From Voacanga thouarsii (taxonomy: Eukaryota > Streptophyta > Magnoliopsida > Gentianales > Apocynaceae): a stretch of 64,000 bases of DNA. Each line of letters opens with the position of its first letter. The stretch's first letter is position 1. Both the position numbers and the translations under genes were made by a program. The notes below the pieces were generated by a model. It was not told the origin of the DNA. It saw only the letters and a list, made by a program, of their open reading frames with translations, and made no database searches. Where the stretch lies: positions 62,001-126,000 of the forward strand of contig JANUWF010002022.1 in assembly GCA_026120185.1 (NCBI GenBank). The letters are read 5' to 3'. This document shows positions 35,707 through 47,519 of this stretch, in pieces.

Positions 35707-36180
35707 TACAGGATACATACTCAGATTTCCAAGCAGATAAGGATGAGAGAAAAATCTACTATTGGATATGTCTTCACCTTGTCTGGAGGAGCTATTTCAT
35801 AGAGGAGTATCAAGCAATCTTATGTTACTGACTCAACCATGGAAGCTGAGTATGTGGCAGCTTCGAAGGTATTTAAGGAAGCAGTTTGGCTCCAGAAGTT
35901 CCTTTTAGAACTTGAAGTCATTCCACAATGGAACAAGACAGTTGTTTTGTATTGCGATAACATTGTCGCGGTCTCACAATCCAAAGAAACCAGGAACTAC
36001 AAAAAGGGGAAGCACATTGAGAGGAAGTACCACTTAATCTGGAATTTCATCCAGAGATAGGAAGTTATAGTGGAATAGATTACCTTGGAGAACAATCTTG
36101 CAAATCCCTTTCCTTTAACTGAAAAAGTCTTTAGAAAACACTTAGACGCCATAGGGGTGGGCATCTATAGACTCACTTAG
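35707..36180 (+). pseudogene. Copia-2 RNase H, C-terminal part
   Basis: Continues the pol frame after the solo LTR: TGYVFT-like region (35765), then a clean stretch from 35839, MEAEYVAASKVFKEAVWLQK, the typical copia RNase H motif. It continues to YCDNIVAVSQSKE, KGKHIERKYHLIWNFIQ, a stop at 36058, NNLANPF and HLDAIGVGIY, ending at about 36180. In active elements RNase H removes the RNA strand after reverse transcription. Confidence 0.88.
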
Positions 36181-36189
36181 TCTTAGAGT

Positions 36190-36202
36190 GTAAGTGGGAG
36201 AT
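36190..36202 (+). other. Polypurine tract before Copia-2 3' LTR
   Basis: GTAAGTGGGAGAT directly precedes TGTTGGGATG. The same tract is present in Copia-3 (minus strand, 49536-49548). Confidence 0.8.
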
Positions 36203-36688
36203 TGTTGGGATGTATGCCTTCTTAGACTAGGTTTTTTGTGTAATTTTTTATTTTTATTAATAAAAATTTTATTCTCAAAAAATATTTATGAATTCCTCTT
36301 TACTTTTTTGCACAATTTCATTAGAAAATACCCATTGTGTTTAAGTAAATAGTGCATGTGAATTGAGGTCTTTTACAGTAAAGTATGGACCATGGGTTAC
36401 TTAACACATAAACTATCATTCTTAATCGAATGATGAGAATGGAAATCTCACCATGGTATGGTTATTGTGTTGTGAATTCTATATAAGGAACGACTTACCT
36501 TTAGCAAAAAAGTAGTCTTTTCAATTCATAACACAAGCGTATTTTGAATACGTAAAACTGAACCTATAGTAGTAGTTTCTAAAAGTACTAAATAGTATAA
36601 ACCTAGACTACTACCATTACAGCGTGGACTTGTACTCCATAGCTTGAGCATTAGTTGGTGGTCTAACAAAGCTGGAAGCGTATGCTTT
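36203..36688 (+). repeat. Copia-2 3' LTR, truncated by CACTA element
   Basis: Starts TGTTGGGATG after the polypurine tract and aligns with 12618-13110. It stops at AAGCGTATGCTTT, where CACTACTAAAAA begins. The rest should lie beyond the CACTA element, outside the window. Confidence 0.88.
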
Positions 36689-37640
36689 CACTACTAAAAA
36701 AAAGTGATTTACCAACTGACAAAATCGGTTGGTAATTAGCTAAATTCGGTTGGTAATTATGATTTACCATCCAATTACCAACCAAATGGCATTGCATGCA
36801 AAAACCTTAGCCTGTAAATTTTCCAACCGAAATTTTTTAGAGTCGGTTGGTAATTACTAACTGCATTTCGGTTGGTACTGTAAAATCATCAGTTGGAAAT
36901 TTGGAATTAAGTTTGGTATTTGAGTTGACTATTTCAGTGGGTAATTACCAACCGAAACTCGGTTGGTAATGTAAAATCTTCGCTTGGAAATTTAGCATTA
37001 AGTTTGGCATTTGAGTTGACTATTTCGGTTGGTAATTACCAACAAACATTTATATTACCAACCGATTGTTGCAATTGGTAATTATCAACTGAAAATGTAG
37101 TTTGTAAATTTATAATTTTTTGTTGGTAAATTTGTATTGAATATAAGATTATAATTTACTAATTTACCAACTGAGACATGCTGCTACCAATCGATATATG
37201 TGTAGGTAATTACCAACTAACTTTTGGTTGGTAATTATTTTTTTTAGTCGATAGTTTTATTTATTTACCAACTGAACATTCAGTTGGTAATTTTTCAATT
37301 ATTTTAGTTATTTAAAATCTGTTGGTAATTTTTTGTTGGTAAATTACTAACCGAGTTGTTCAGTTGCTAATTTTTTTTTTTCCGTTGGTAGTTTTCTTTC
37401 TTTACCAACCAAATATTCAGTTGGAAATTTTCTAACTATTTTAGTAATTTAAAATCTGTTGGTAATTTTTTGTTGGTGAATTACCAACTAAGTTGTTTGT
37501 TGGTAGATAGTTGGTTTGAAAATTACTAACTGTTATTTAATATATTATCAACCGAATTATTTTCAATTAACAATTGAAATACCAACCCAATGCTATTCAA
37601 TTACCAACTGATTTTTTAACTGGTAATTTTTCTTTAATTT
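36689..37640. repeat. CACTA terminal and subterminal repeat region
   Basis: CACTACTAAAAA at the end is followed by dozens of short repeats in both orientations of the core TTACCAACCGA / TCGGTTGGTAA, with degenerate forms such as AACTGA. In En/Spm-type elements such clustered repeats bind the TNPA-like protein. A larger duplicated unit is visible around 36830-37040 (GGAAATTTGGAATTAAG and GGAAATTTAGCATTAAG). Confidence 0.9.
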
Positions 37641-37944
37641 CGTAGAATTCTGGTTCATCTGAACATATAACCAAACACTTACATTTGACAAATTCATAAA
37701 ATAATAAAGCCAAAACACAACCACAAACCCAACATAAACATCATCAAATCCAACACAAACATCATCCTTCCACAAATTCAAAGCAAATATAATTCCCTCA
37801 CAAAATACCACAAATCCTAACCAAACATCATCTTTAATTAAACATAAAAGATTATCATAATATGAAAGTGAGATGAACTACAGGTCTATGGTTTAACAAC
37901 AGTGAAGGAATATTAATACAATTAAGAAACACAGTGAAGGAATA

Positions 37945-39773
37945 TTAATTTTCTAGTTGATTTGATCCACTTAGGTCCTTAACCTTCTGTGTTAACAAAG
38001 AAACCTCCACTGTCAACTGCTCACATATCTTCACCACTTCTTGAATCTATGTGTCAATAGCCTTTTGCACCAACTCATTTATAGTATTTTGAAAGTCAGT
38101 TGTCTCCACAAAATGTGAAAGATGCACCGATGAAATGGATGAAGAAGGCGATGACATGTGTGAAATAGATTTTTGTAGACAACTGGAGCTTAGGGATCCC
38201 ATACCATAAACTGCATTCCCATTCTTAGGATGGCCTACAACTCGCAACCAAATATCAGCCTTGTTTATTGGTAGAGACTGCTCCTCTTCAACTGTCTGGT
38301 TAGCAAGTGATGCCATCGCTTTCTTCAATTCTTCTTAGTAGTGATGCTAACACATAAACAAATGTAAAAATATCAAAACAAACAATGGATAAGAATTTTG
38401 GAATAAACATCGTGAAAATCTCAACTATATTAGTGATTATGAAGCTTAAAACAAAGAACATTCATCAGAATTAGAATCATCTGGTTGTAACATAAAAAGT
38501 TAAAAAGTAATACCATCATTTGAATATTTTGCCATCTTTCCAATCAGAAAAGTTTATTTGACTTTGTCCACAATGCAGCCCCCCCCCAACCCCCTCTTTC
38601 ATAGTTCATGTATAACAAACACATTTTAACCAAGCTCCCCCACCCCCCTCTTTATTTGACTTGGTCCACAATGCACCTCCCACCCCCCTTTCATTGTTTA
38701 TGCATAATAAACACATTTTAACCAAGCTCCCCCCCCCATCCCCCCTCCAACCATCCCCCCTTCTTCCCCAAACTCCTACAAAATGGCTATACATATGAAA
38801 ACCAATAAATAGGCACGTCAAAGTCTTCCATTTTGGATAGGAAAAATGGAAGCGGTAAAACTACCTTCACTCGAGCTAAATATAATGGATATAGTAGTAT
38901 GGAATAAAAAAAATACTAAAGACCATTATTAACCTATGAAACTTACATATGTTTCCTCAGACCCCTTGTCAACAAAGACAAGTTCTGGGCCCCCAAGCTC
39001 CACGTCTTCACCATTCAACATTCGGTGTTCCTTCTTAAGCACTTGCTCAACCTCATCTTCAGTGTTTGTTGTGTGTGTGAAGACATATATTTCAGAGTGT
39101 GAGTAGTCCCTATGATATTTCCCCTCCTATATTTTGTTTAATCATAAAATAGTATTAAAACACGTTAGATATATAGATATTAATTCTAAGTATTTTTAGA
39201 ACAAGTTATTTTCATAAATTTGAATTGAAGTACTAAAAATAAGAAAAGTTACTAGTTTTCTCTTGTGCATTGTCGCTGGTATGGAACCGCCGGAATGACG
39301 TGAGCCTCCTAAATCTCCACAATCACTATTTCTATTTGCCTTCATTATCTTTGAAATCTTCTTGAATTTGTCACCATCCCAAATTGCTCGCAGCTTGTTA
39401 TAGTCTTCATCCTTCATAAAGTCATGTGAGACTTTCCCTTTACGAACTTGGTCCATCAAATAAGTGTAGATCTTACCACCTTTCTTGTCCCATTTTGATC
39501 TAATAAATCCATCATGCATCCTGAACTATTTTTGCATATTAGCCATAAGAATTGTCAAAACATTATATAGATGATTACTATATAACACTTAAAATAAAAG
39601 CAGGAAAAGAAACAATTACCGTCCACTCGGCAAACCAAACATCCTTAACTATGTTTGGGACCTTTGACCAAGATTCATATTGTCCAAGAAACATTAATTG
39701 TATGATTGGTCGAATGGAACGTGCCAGCTTTTTATTTGGGAACCTCTTAGCTTTATCTTCTTCGCAAATGATT
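37945..39773 (-). pseudogene. Transposase_24-like second CACTA protein, exons 3' of the large intron
   Basis: Four minus-strand exons join in frame using GT-AG sites: 39773-39620 (IIQLMFLGQYESW), 39525-39253 (FRMHDGFIRSKWDKKGGK, and the family-typical SGGSIPATMHKRKL), 39126-38947 (EGKYHRDYSHSEIYVFTHT, acidic) and 38346-37945 (ADIWLRVVGHPKNGNAVYGM). This order matches plant Transposase_24 (Ptta/En/Spm) proteins, which I recall as the DNA-binding partner of the transposase. The last exon contains TAA (38337-38335) and TAG (38049-38047) stops before the apparent natural stop at 37947-37945. The N-terminal exon is probably 58749-58294, across a very long intron; the phase between it and 39773 does not fit, so an exon may be missing. 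Confidence 0.75.
38553..38750. repeat. 98-bp tandem duplication with C-rich segments
   Basis: Two copies beginning TTTATTTGACTTTGTCCACA (38553) and TTTATTTGACTTGGTCCACA (38651). Each contains poly-C runs and AACACATTTTAACCAAGCTC. It lies in an intron of the second CACTA gene; the Gly-rich ORF on the minus strand is an artefact. Confidence 0.85.
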
Positions 39774-40957
39774 CTATAATGCAAGAAAAAATTAACAAAA
39801 ACAACCCTTAGGTTATATAGAAAAGTGGCAAATTCTTTTATTTAAAAAAAAAATCAATTTCATGTTTGCTTCCTATGCTCATTGATTGTAGTAATACTGT
39901 TTTCTTTTAGGCAATAGTAATGATTATTCTAAATTTGGAAGTGATCCAAAAATTAAAATTAAAGAAATAAAAAACTAAGAACTTGAATCAAATTCTATAA
40001 TAATTCATTTCATTTCACCAAAAAAAAAAAAAAATGAAGGCTTTCAACAAGAAATAAAGGCTTTTGTTTGTGTACTTCTGATTTTTGTTGTCAAGTTCAT
40101 AATATATGTAGACACACCAAATAAACAGATATAAACTACGAAACAAAATCTGCCCAGCATGCATTCATTAACATATAACCAGCTTAAATTCTCATTTTCA
40201 CACCTCCTGAACATAACATGTTTCAGCCCCCTTTCCTGCATTTTCTTCACAGAAATACATACCACAAGAGAGCTAAAAACATCCAAAATAAAATCTAAAA
40301 AATTGGTTCAGTGAACAACAACAAACTGCCAGCAACCAAAAAATTATCTTATGAACTTCAGTTTTGTTTTTGCAAGTTTCTCCAACAAAAATACTTCAAC
40401 CAGTCACAACTCCAACAAAGTAGGTGAGCAATCACAACTCCAGCAAATTTTGTTTGATTTAATCACTACTCAGATATGTGTGATTCAATGATCTATTAAA
40501 TCCAGCTTTCAAAAAAAAAAAAAAAAAAATGCTAAAACAAGTCATAAAATGAAACATGGAAAAATAGAATTTTTTTTCATGAATGGCTTTAGTTAACTGT
40601 GGTTTCAAAAAGAGTAAGCAATGGAGAACCTTATGAACATGAATATAAAGGAATAACAACAAAAAATGATAATGTGATAATGAGATAATGTAATAAATTT
40701 AGGTAAATCTGATAATGTGTGCGCTCAACTTTGCTCTTATAGAGAACTTTGCTCAACAAAGAGTGCAACGATCATTTCTACACAGCTTTTGGCTTTAAAG
40801 ATTATTCTCTCTCTCTCTCTTAAAAGAATTACAAAACTGACGAAATCTCCTCTCATTTGTATCAATATATGTAATAGTCTTTCCAGTTCTGAAATAAAGC
40901 AGCACAAACCAATGTTCTGCCATTCAGCATATTACAGTCTTACAACTATTAGTAACC
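39774..40957. other. CACTA intron sequence, no gene
   Basis: AT-rich non-coding sequence with poly-A runs (40020-40034, 40509-40529) and a short TC tract (40805-40820). A segment at about 40300-40400 (CTTCAGTTTTGTTTTTGCAA) resembles the units of the tandem array at 46516-58157. Nothing else recognised. Confidence 0.6.
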
Positions 40958-42704
40958 TGTTAGTGTTATGCCCTAGAGATAATCACTTGTACATTGTATA
41001 TGACATATTTTATTTAATAAAAGGTGTTATTTATCTTATAGTTTCTTTTGTTTACTTTTGTGTGATATAACTGTTAGATAAAGTCCCTAATACAACACTG
41101 TGTTAAGAAAATCATGATAGAGATCATGATATGAGACTCCTACTACACTGTATAGTATTAGTACTTAAAGAGTCCGTAGTCATAGTATTAATGAGATAGG
41201 ACATCATTAATGCGTTAAGACTAGCATCTATTAGACTTCCTGATTCGATCAGGCGTTATTTCCTATATCCGTGAGTATTGAGATACTCAAAGTTAATACG
41301 TAGATAATTGTTAATAGAACAAGTACATTCGATGACCCAGCTATGAGATAATCACATGGATAACTATTTAATACTAGTGATATAATCTCAATATAGCAAA
41401 CGTGCAAGTGTCCTTAGACTTGAGATCTCCAAGGTACATTGTTTGCTGAGCATTGTGCTTCGATTCCAATCTCTAGAGCCAGATCGAGGGCTGCCTATGG
41501 GATGAATATTGGGTACATTGTGAGATAAACAAAAGTAGTTGAGAGGGTCAATAAAGGATTCACCACTCCTAATAATAGGGCCGAATATCTCATGGCCACT
41601 TGTACGAATTACTACTCGAGAAGTCTTTGGCCAAGACAACTGTGTATTGGAAACAATTCTAATTGATACACATCTAGAGTAGTGGGTTCCTGGTACAAGT
41701 ACTATTATATTTGAGTCAGAATTAATATATTCTGGAGGCAGTTAGCACTAATTTTGTACTTCAAACCAAATGAGATATTGTATGCCGAAATGAGTTAATT
41801 GCATTATAGTTTGTTATTGAAGGGTTCGTGTCAAGCCACTTGACTTCCTGGACTCTTAGATGGTCATGATTTGTTGCTAGATACCGCTCATAAACTATGA
41901 ATATGGGATTATTAATTGATGAATTAATAAACCAATTCTGATTAGAATTGATATGATTAATTCTAATTAATTATGGATTATTAATCTCAAAGACGTTTGA
42001 ATTAATTCATGTTCGCTACCAATTGACTGGGAAAACTAATAGGTCACACATAATAGAGGATTATATACTCAAGATGTTATTTGATAACATAGTGGGGTTA
42101 ATTTTCAGAAAAAGAAGTTGTTATGGCCAAATTACAATTAGTTATAATTTATAAGCAAAATTATAATTATGAGAACTTGATGATTCCAATTACAATTAGA
42201 AAATTCTAATTGTTTTAGAATTCTCAGTTTTTCAGTGATTTTTCATGACATATAGAATATATGCACGAAACCTAAAGGGATTGGGATTCACGAAAAACAA
42301 CTCTCCAAAAAACCCTTCTCTTCTTCTCTCTCTTTCTCGTGGCTCTTTAGCAAACAAGAAGAGCAAAAACCCTAGCCACCACTTTGTTTTCTACTAGCAC
42401 AGAAAAATCTTGGTGCTTGAGTGTGATCCTCCGTGTGGATTTCTGTTAGAGATAATCACACACTGTGATTGTAGCGGCTGGACATTCGACTCTCATGGTG
42501 TTTGATCAAGAGGATTGCTGGATCGTGCCACAATCATCAAACAAGAAGAAGGAAAATTTTATTTTTCAGACGCACAAAGAAAGGTAAAACCGTTACCTTT
42601 TGTTCCTTGTTAAACTTGTTTTAAATCACATGCTTGTGATCTTGGGGCTTGGATTTCTTAGTTTCTGCCACAGTAATCGTTATTATGATAAAGAAATCCA
42701 ATCA
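40958..42704 (+). mobile_element. Solo LTR C of a copia-type element
   Basis: Starts TGTTAGTGTTATGCCCTAGA and ends AAATCCAATCA, 1747 bp, with a perfect TSD TAACC at 40953-40957 and 42705-42709. There is no internal region or coding sequence. Blocks such as TTCCTGGTACAAGTAC and CCACTTGACTTCCTGGACTC recur, reversed, at 7216-8257. Attribution to Ty1/copia rests on the general look of the LTR and is tentative. Confidence 0.88.
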
Positions 42705-43172
42705 TAACCATCATTGCAAGCCATCTTAAATATGATCATCTTGTCAATCTAAACCAAATATACATTTTGACTAGAAGGGGGAAATTAAAAAACAACGTTG
42801 AAAAGAACAGAAAAAAGGAATCAGTACTTTCAAGACAAGAATGAACTCCTAAGCAACATATCATGGATCATTACCCTTGAAGGGATTATAAGATGAGAAC
42901 TGGTTTTCCCTTAAGTACAACTATGTTGTCACTGGTGGGTATACTCAAAGTAAGGTCTTTGGATTAGCAACCCTATAAAACACAATATATAATAGAAAAT
43001 AAAAGGCAATGAGACTACAAGACAAAAGGCATTTAAGAGCTATGAAAAGTAAGCAAAAAATTTCAATAAACTGGTTTAAATGAATCAACTCCTCCAGATC
43101 ATAAATTCACAACATTTTAGAAAAAAGGAAAATTTTAGATTACATCTCTAATCTAGGTATGCACATGTGCAC
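42705..43172. other. CACTA intron sequence between two insertions, no gene
   Basis: AT-rich, no ORF of interest. A block near 42745-42778 (GTCAATCTAAACCAAATATAC) is similar to 45818-45860, showing a repeated element within this intron. Confidence 0.5.
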
Positions 43173-44622
43173 TGATGCGTATGCATTTAGGTGTAAAAAT
43201 CATATAAAAACTAAGCACATTCCCAATCAAGTTTACATTAAAATGTTAAACCCAAATTATACATATGAGTAAGCGTACTCATCATTAACATAGCATAGGA
43301 TTCAAACGAGTGTCGATCCTCAAGGAATAAGTATATATTAGTCACCTTTCTTTCATTGTTTAACCGACTCGACAAAGTGAAAAAGAAATAAAATAAAATA
43401 AAATAAAATAAAATAAAAATATATACATGTCAAGGATGGAGAAGTATATAACTCAAACCATTGTTTCAACAATCATGATCTTAAAGTACCTAATCATTAT
43501 CATAACTAATCATTCTCTTGGCATCATGAAGGATTAAAGTAGACTCACTTCTTTTCCAACCCATGAATCCCTATCTTCTAGATAACTTAGCATCACATTC
43601 CTGTCTCAACCAATCTTACCCAAAAGATGCATTAAACACAATCCTTTGATTAAATTTCCATTCCTGGCAAACTTAAAACATGAAATTAACCAATGAATCC
43701 ATTCCTAACAGACATCAATTAACATTTAATTACCTTGTTCTTAGCAATTAACCCCTTTTCCAAGCAAGTTAATGGAAAGAAACAACCAAATAACCTCGTA
43801 ATAGGCATAAGTAATTAAATACTAAGAAAAATAATCAATTAATCAAAAGATCAAATAACTCTAAAAACCATGAATATCTAAAAAATGTCAAATTATAATA
43901 AAACAATTAACATATCATTGTTCAAGAAAAAGAAAACAAAGTAAAAGAAAACACTTATAGACAAGCCTCATTCTTCTTCCTTTGAAGACATTCTTGGACA
44001 ACCCTCCTTCAATTGAATAATTCCTCCTTTGATTTGAATGATTTTCTATGATGATCAATAAATTCTCTCATTTTTCTCTTTTGTTTTCCATCTATTTATA
44101 GGCTTGGGAAGTGTCTAAACTCATTGGTGTAATGCTCTTGGCCGAGTAGAAGTAAGAAAGTACTAAAACTCCACAGATTACCAAAAACCGTGTAGAAAAA
44201 TCACAACTCCGCCTTTTCCTCAGAGCACAGCCGGCGCCGGTTGCGTTCTAGTTCTCCACTCATTCACCGATTTTTTTTCGAATTCCGCACAATATATTCC
44301 AGAATATAGCCGGTGCCACCTTGGCTACTAGAGTCAGCGCCGGTTCCACTCTGTTCCGATCTCGTTTCAATAATTTTTCATCTCTTTGAAGTTCATGTCA
44401 ATAGTGCATGGCCGGCGCCGGTTCCTCTGTCCTGGCCGGCGCCGCTTGTCCTCTATTTTGCGACGTTTTTTTCGTTTTACCCCAAAAATTTGTAATAATG
44501 ATCAAAATACCATTCCAAGGGTAAAATCTCAAATATGAAGGAATATGACTAGTTATTGAACAAAATGTATAACAAAATAGCCTCAAATAAGTAAGAAAAT
44601 ATGACTAATTTAGCCCTTGTCA
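43173..44622 (-). repeat. LARD-3 3' LTR
   Basis: Reverse complement of the LARD LTR: TGACAAGGGCTAAATTAG (ending at 44622) to ...ATACGCATCA (43173). Its minus-strand TATA box is at 44092-44100. GGCGCC-rich blocks lie at 44230-44240 and 44410-44452. A (TAAAA)n run lies at 43388-43420. Confidence 0.93.
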
Positions 44623-45416
44623 CATTCTCCCACACTTAGCTCTTTGCTTGTCCTAAGCAAAGTATCAAGAACAAGTAGGAAAACACAAGGTTTAACCAAT
44701 CACTCAATCAATTTCAAAATGATATCTCTAATGCTTTCTTCATTCAAGAACATAAAATACATGATACTACATCTTTTACAACAAATGCAAGACTTGTGTA
44801 AGTGAATGATGACCTAGTAGACCCATCATAATACTTAACAATATTCTCAAACCATTGGAAAGAATTTTATTCAAAAAGAATGTGCATTCCATAGGGTTAC
44901 TTTTCATACACTCTCTCCACTAATCCGAGACATATCATGATTCTACTTAAGTCAAGTAGGACTTTCAAACATGTAATGTAAGGCTAAAGGCTTGTAATGT
45001 AGCTTATCAAACGAAGGATATAGGAGAATCAAAAATCAAAAAAGCTGAGAGTTCGCAAGAAAAGGATAAACAAAATGAATCAATAATTTCCAAACTCTTC
45101 TTGCTCTCCTATTCCAGAAATCAATCAAACCATAACCTTATTCAGCAATTACAATTCAACTCAAGGAAATCCTACATTTTTTTCTTTTTTCTCTTCTTTT
45201 TTCATCAACTCTTCTCTATTTCTTTCACCAGATCACTCAAATTTCCAGCAATGGTGTCAAAGCCTTAACTTTTATAACTCAATCACCATCCCTTTTGTGA
45301 TCTTTCGTCTCTCTTTTTCTTTCAAATATGAATGAATATGACAAGTTATTGAACAAAATGTATTACAAAAGAGCCTCAAATAACAAAAAAAAAAAAGACT
45401 AATTTAGCCCCTATCA
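43173..45416 (-). mobile_element. LARD-3: internally deleted LARD element
   Basis: On the minus strand: the first about 90 bp of a 5' LTR (45416-45327), a deletion junction at about 45321-45326, about 0.7 kb of 3' internal region ending in the PPT, and a complete 3' LTR (44622-43173). A perfect TSD TGCAC lies at 43168-43172 and 45417-45421, so the outer ends are original and the loss was internal. Most of the 5' LTR, the PBS and the reading frame are missing. Confidence 0.93.
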
Positions 45417-46515
45417 TGCACAGATGCATCTATGTGTCTAGAGAGAGAAGGAAAGGGAGAGAGAGAAATAGATTATATAAATGTAGAAGTATCACCCAAC
45501 CAATGCCCAGGCCAAGATACCTCATACACAACATAATTTTGCTTTCACCCTTGATTGCTAAAAGTTAAAATTATAGATGTTACGCCTCACCAAGGTCAAG
45601 ACATTAACTTAGGCCAAGAAACATCATATACAGCACCACAACTCAAGAGGGAAATACATGAAAACCAACATCAACACCCAAATTCTGTGAATCACATCAG
45701 ATGTCTAGCCAAAAAATTATTTCAAGAGATTATTTCCCCTCCAGGATAATCCTAAAATAAAATTTTTCGCAACAAAATAAAAGAGGGAAAAATTGCAGCA
45801 AATACCACTGTAAATCATGTCAATCTAAACCATGTTGACTGATTTTGACTAGGAATCTTCAGTTCATCATCCTCAGGGAAATGGCACAGTTTTACAGGGA
45901 CTTCACTCACAGTTTTGCCAAAATCAAAGCCAAGTGCACCACACAAAGAATGGACCTCATTCACAAACTCCAAAATCCTTTTTAGGCATACAGACTATAG
46001 AAAATAGGAACAAAAGATCGCTAGTCTCACTATCATTGTCCTTGATTAAACAAAATCCCAAGATTCATCTAATAAACATACCAATTTTTCTCACATATCA
46101 TAGAAGATATTTCTAAAAATAGGACCAAACTATTAGCACATTTGTTATGTTAGAAAACACGCACGAGGAAGCACAAAAGCAGAGCTGTTTTGGGTACTTT
46201 GGCAAGAGGATCAGAAATTAAGGGTAAAATTTAGCATTTTATGACTTGCAAAATCCTCAGTGAAGTCCATTCTGTTCCCTATGTAGTCATGATCTATTCA
46301 TTCTCTTATCTAAGTGCCATTTAGTAAGAGAGCTAAGGTACTAAATGGCAGTGAAGTCCCCAAAATCTAACTCCTAAACATCCTAAATAAATAGCCAGCA
46401 ATTAGTTCCAACAACAACAACAAACAACAAAAAACAAAATTCAATTCATAATCTCCAAACAATTGGTTCCAACAACAACAACAAACAGCCCGCAAGCAGA
46501 AAATTTTCTTACAAA
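45417..46515. other. CACTA intron sequence, no gene
   Basis: Non-coding, with a GA-rich stretch (45440-45470) and CAA-rich pieces (46400-46500) preceding the tandem array. The ORFs of about 60 residues here have no recognisable motif. Confidence 0.5.
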
Positions 46516-47519
46516 CTTCAGCTTTATTTTTGCAAGCATCTCTAACAAAATTCATATCAAAAGAATTCAGTGAAAAAATATATGCAACCTTGAAAATGCC
46601 TCATCTCTAATAAAAGGATCTATTACATAATAGAGATAGAAAACAGATGGATATGCGTCTGATTTGAGTCTTTTTTATTGATTTAGCACCTTCCTTAAGA
46701 TTTTTTGCTTTAGATTCTGTACAAATCTGTTAATACTTTCATGGCATTGTGCATCAAATGTGGGCTTCTGATGGTAAACTATTGTCGCAAAACACCGAAT
46801 GGTTGCCCAATCATATTTATATAGACACCCAATATACTTAGCACATAATCATATCCAATAAGCTTTTAGCACATCTAACACAATATCCAGGGCATTGAAC
46901 ATTTTTTTAAAACTTCTGGACGAGAACCAAGTAGAAGAATCTTGCTTTCTATGATTCTAACTTTTTTTTCTTCGCTATATTTTTTTTTAATATATTCCAA
47001 AAAAAAGGAAAAAAGCAAAGATTGGTATCACAAATAAAGTCAAATGAAATCTTACAATATATATCAAAGCTTCAGCTTATAGCATATCCAACACAATATT
47101 TCAGTGCATTGTACATATTTTTAGCTTAGTAGCTATGAAAATTACAAAATGGTAAGCTAAATGGTTCTATTACATAACAGAGATACAAAACAAATTGGTA
47201 TACTTCAGCTTTGTTTTTGCAAGTTTCTCTAACAGAATTCAAATCAAAAGAATTCAGTGAAAAAATATACGCAAAATTGAAAATTCCTCATCTCTAATAA
47301 AAGGTTCTATTACATAATAGAGATAGAAAACAAATGGATATGCATCTGATTTCAGTCTTTTTTATTGATTTAGCACTTTCCTTATGGCTTTTTCGCTTTG
47401 GATTCTGTACAAATCTGTTAATACTTTCATGACATTGTGCATCATATGTAGGCTTCTGATGGTAAACCATCGTCACAAAATACCGAGTGGTTCCCCAATC
47501 ATGTTTATATAGAAGTCCA

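Larger units (their letters stand above)
12618..36688 (+). mobile_element. Copia-2: Ty1/copia element broken by nested insertions
   Basis: Pieces in order: 5' LTR (12618-13198 and 21761-23125), PBS (23128), leader (23126-23752 and 30130-30803), gag (30804-31572), pol (31573-34221 and 35707-36180), PPT and 3' LTR (36203-36688, cut by the CACTA element). Removing the insertions P+M, LARD-2 and the solo LTR restores continuous homology to Copia-3. Each of these three insertions is bounded by a 5-bp duplication (one imperfect). The element sits inside the integrase of Copia-1. Confidence 0.85.

Noticed and set aside
36689..37640. CRISPR-like array
   Set aside because: Repeats are short, in both orientations, without regular spacers, and lie at the end of a plant CACTA transposon.
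38606..38821. Gly-rich minus-strand ORF
   Set aside because: It arises from poly-C stretches in a 98-bp intronic duplication.
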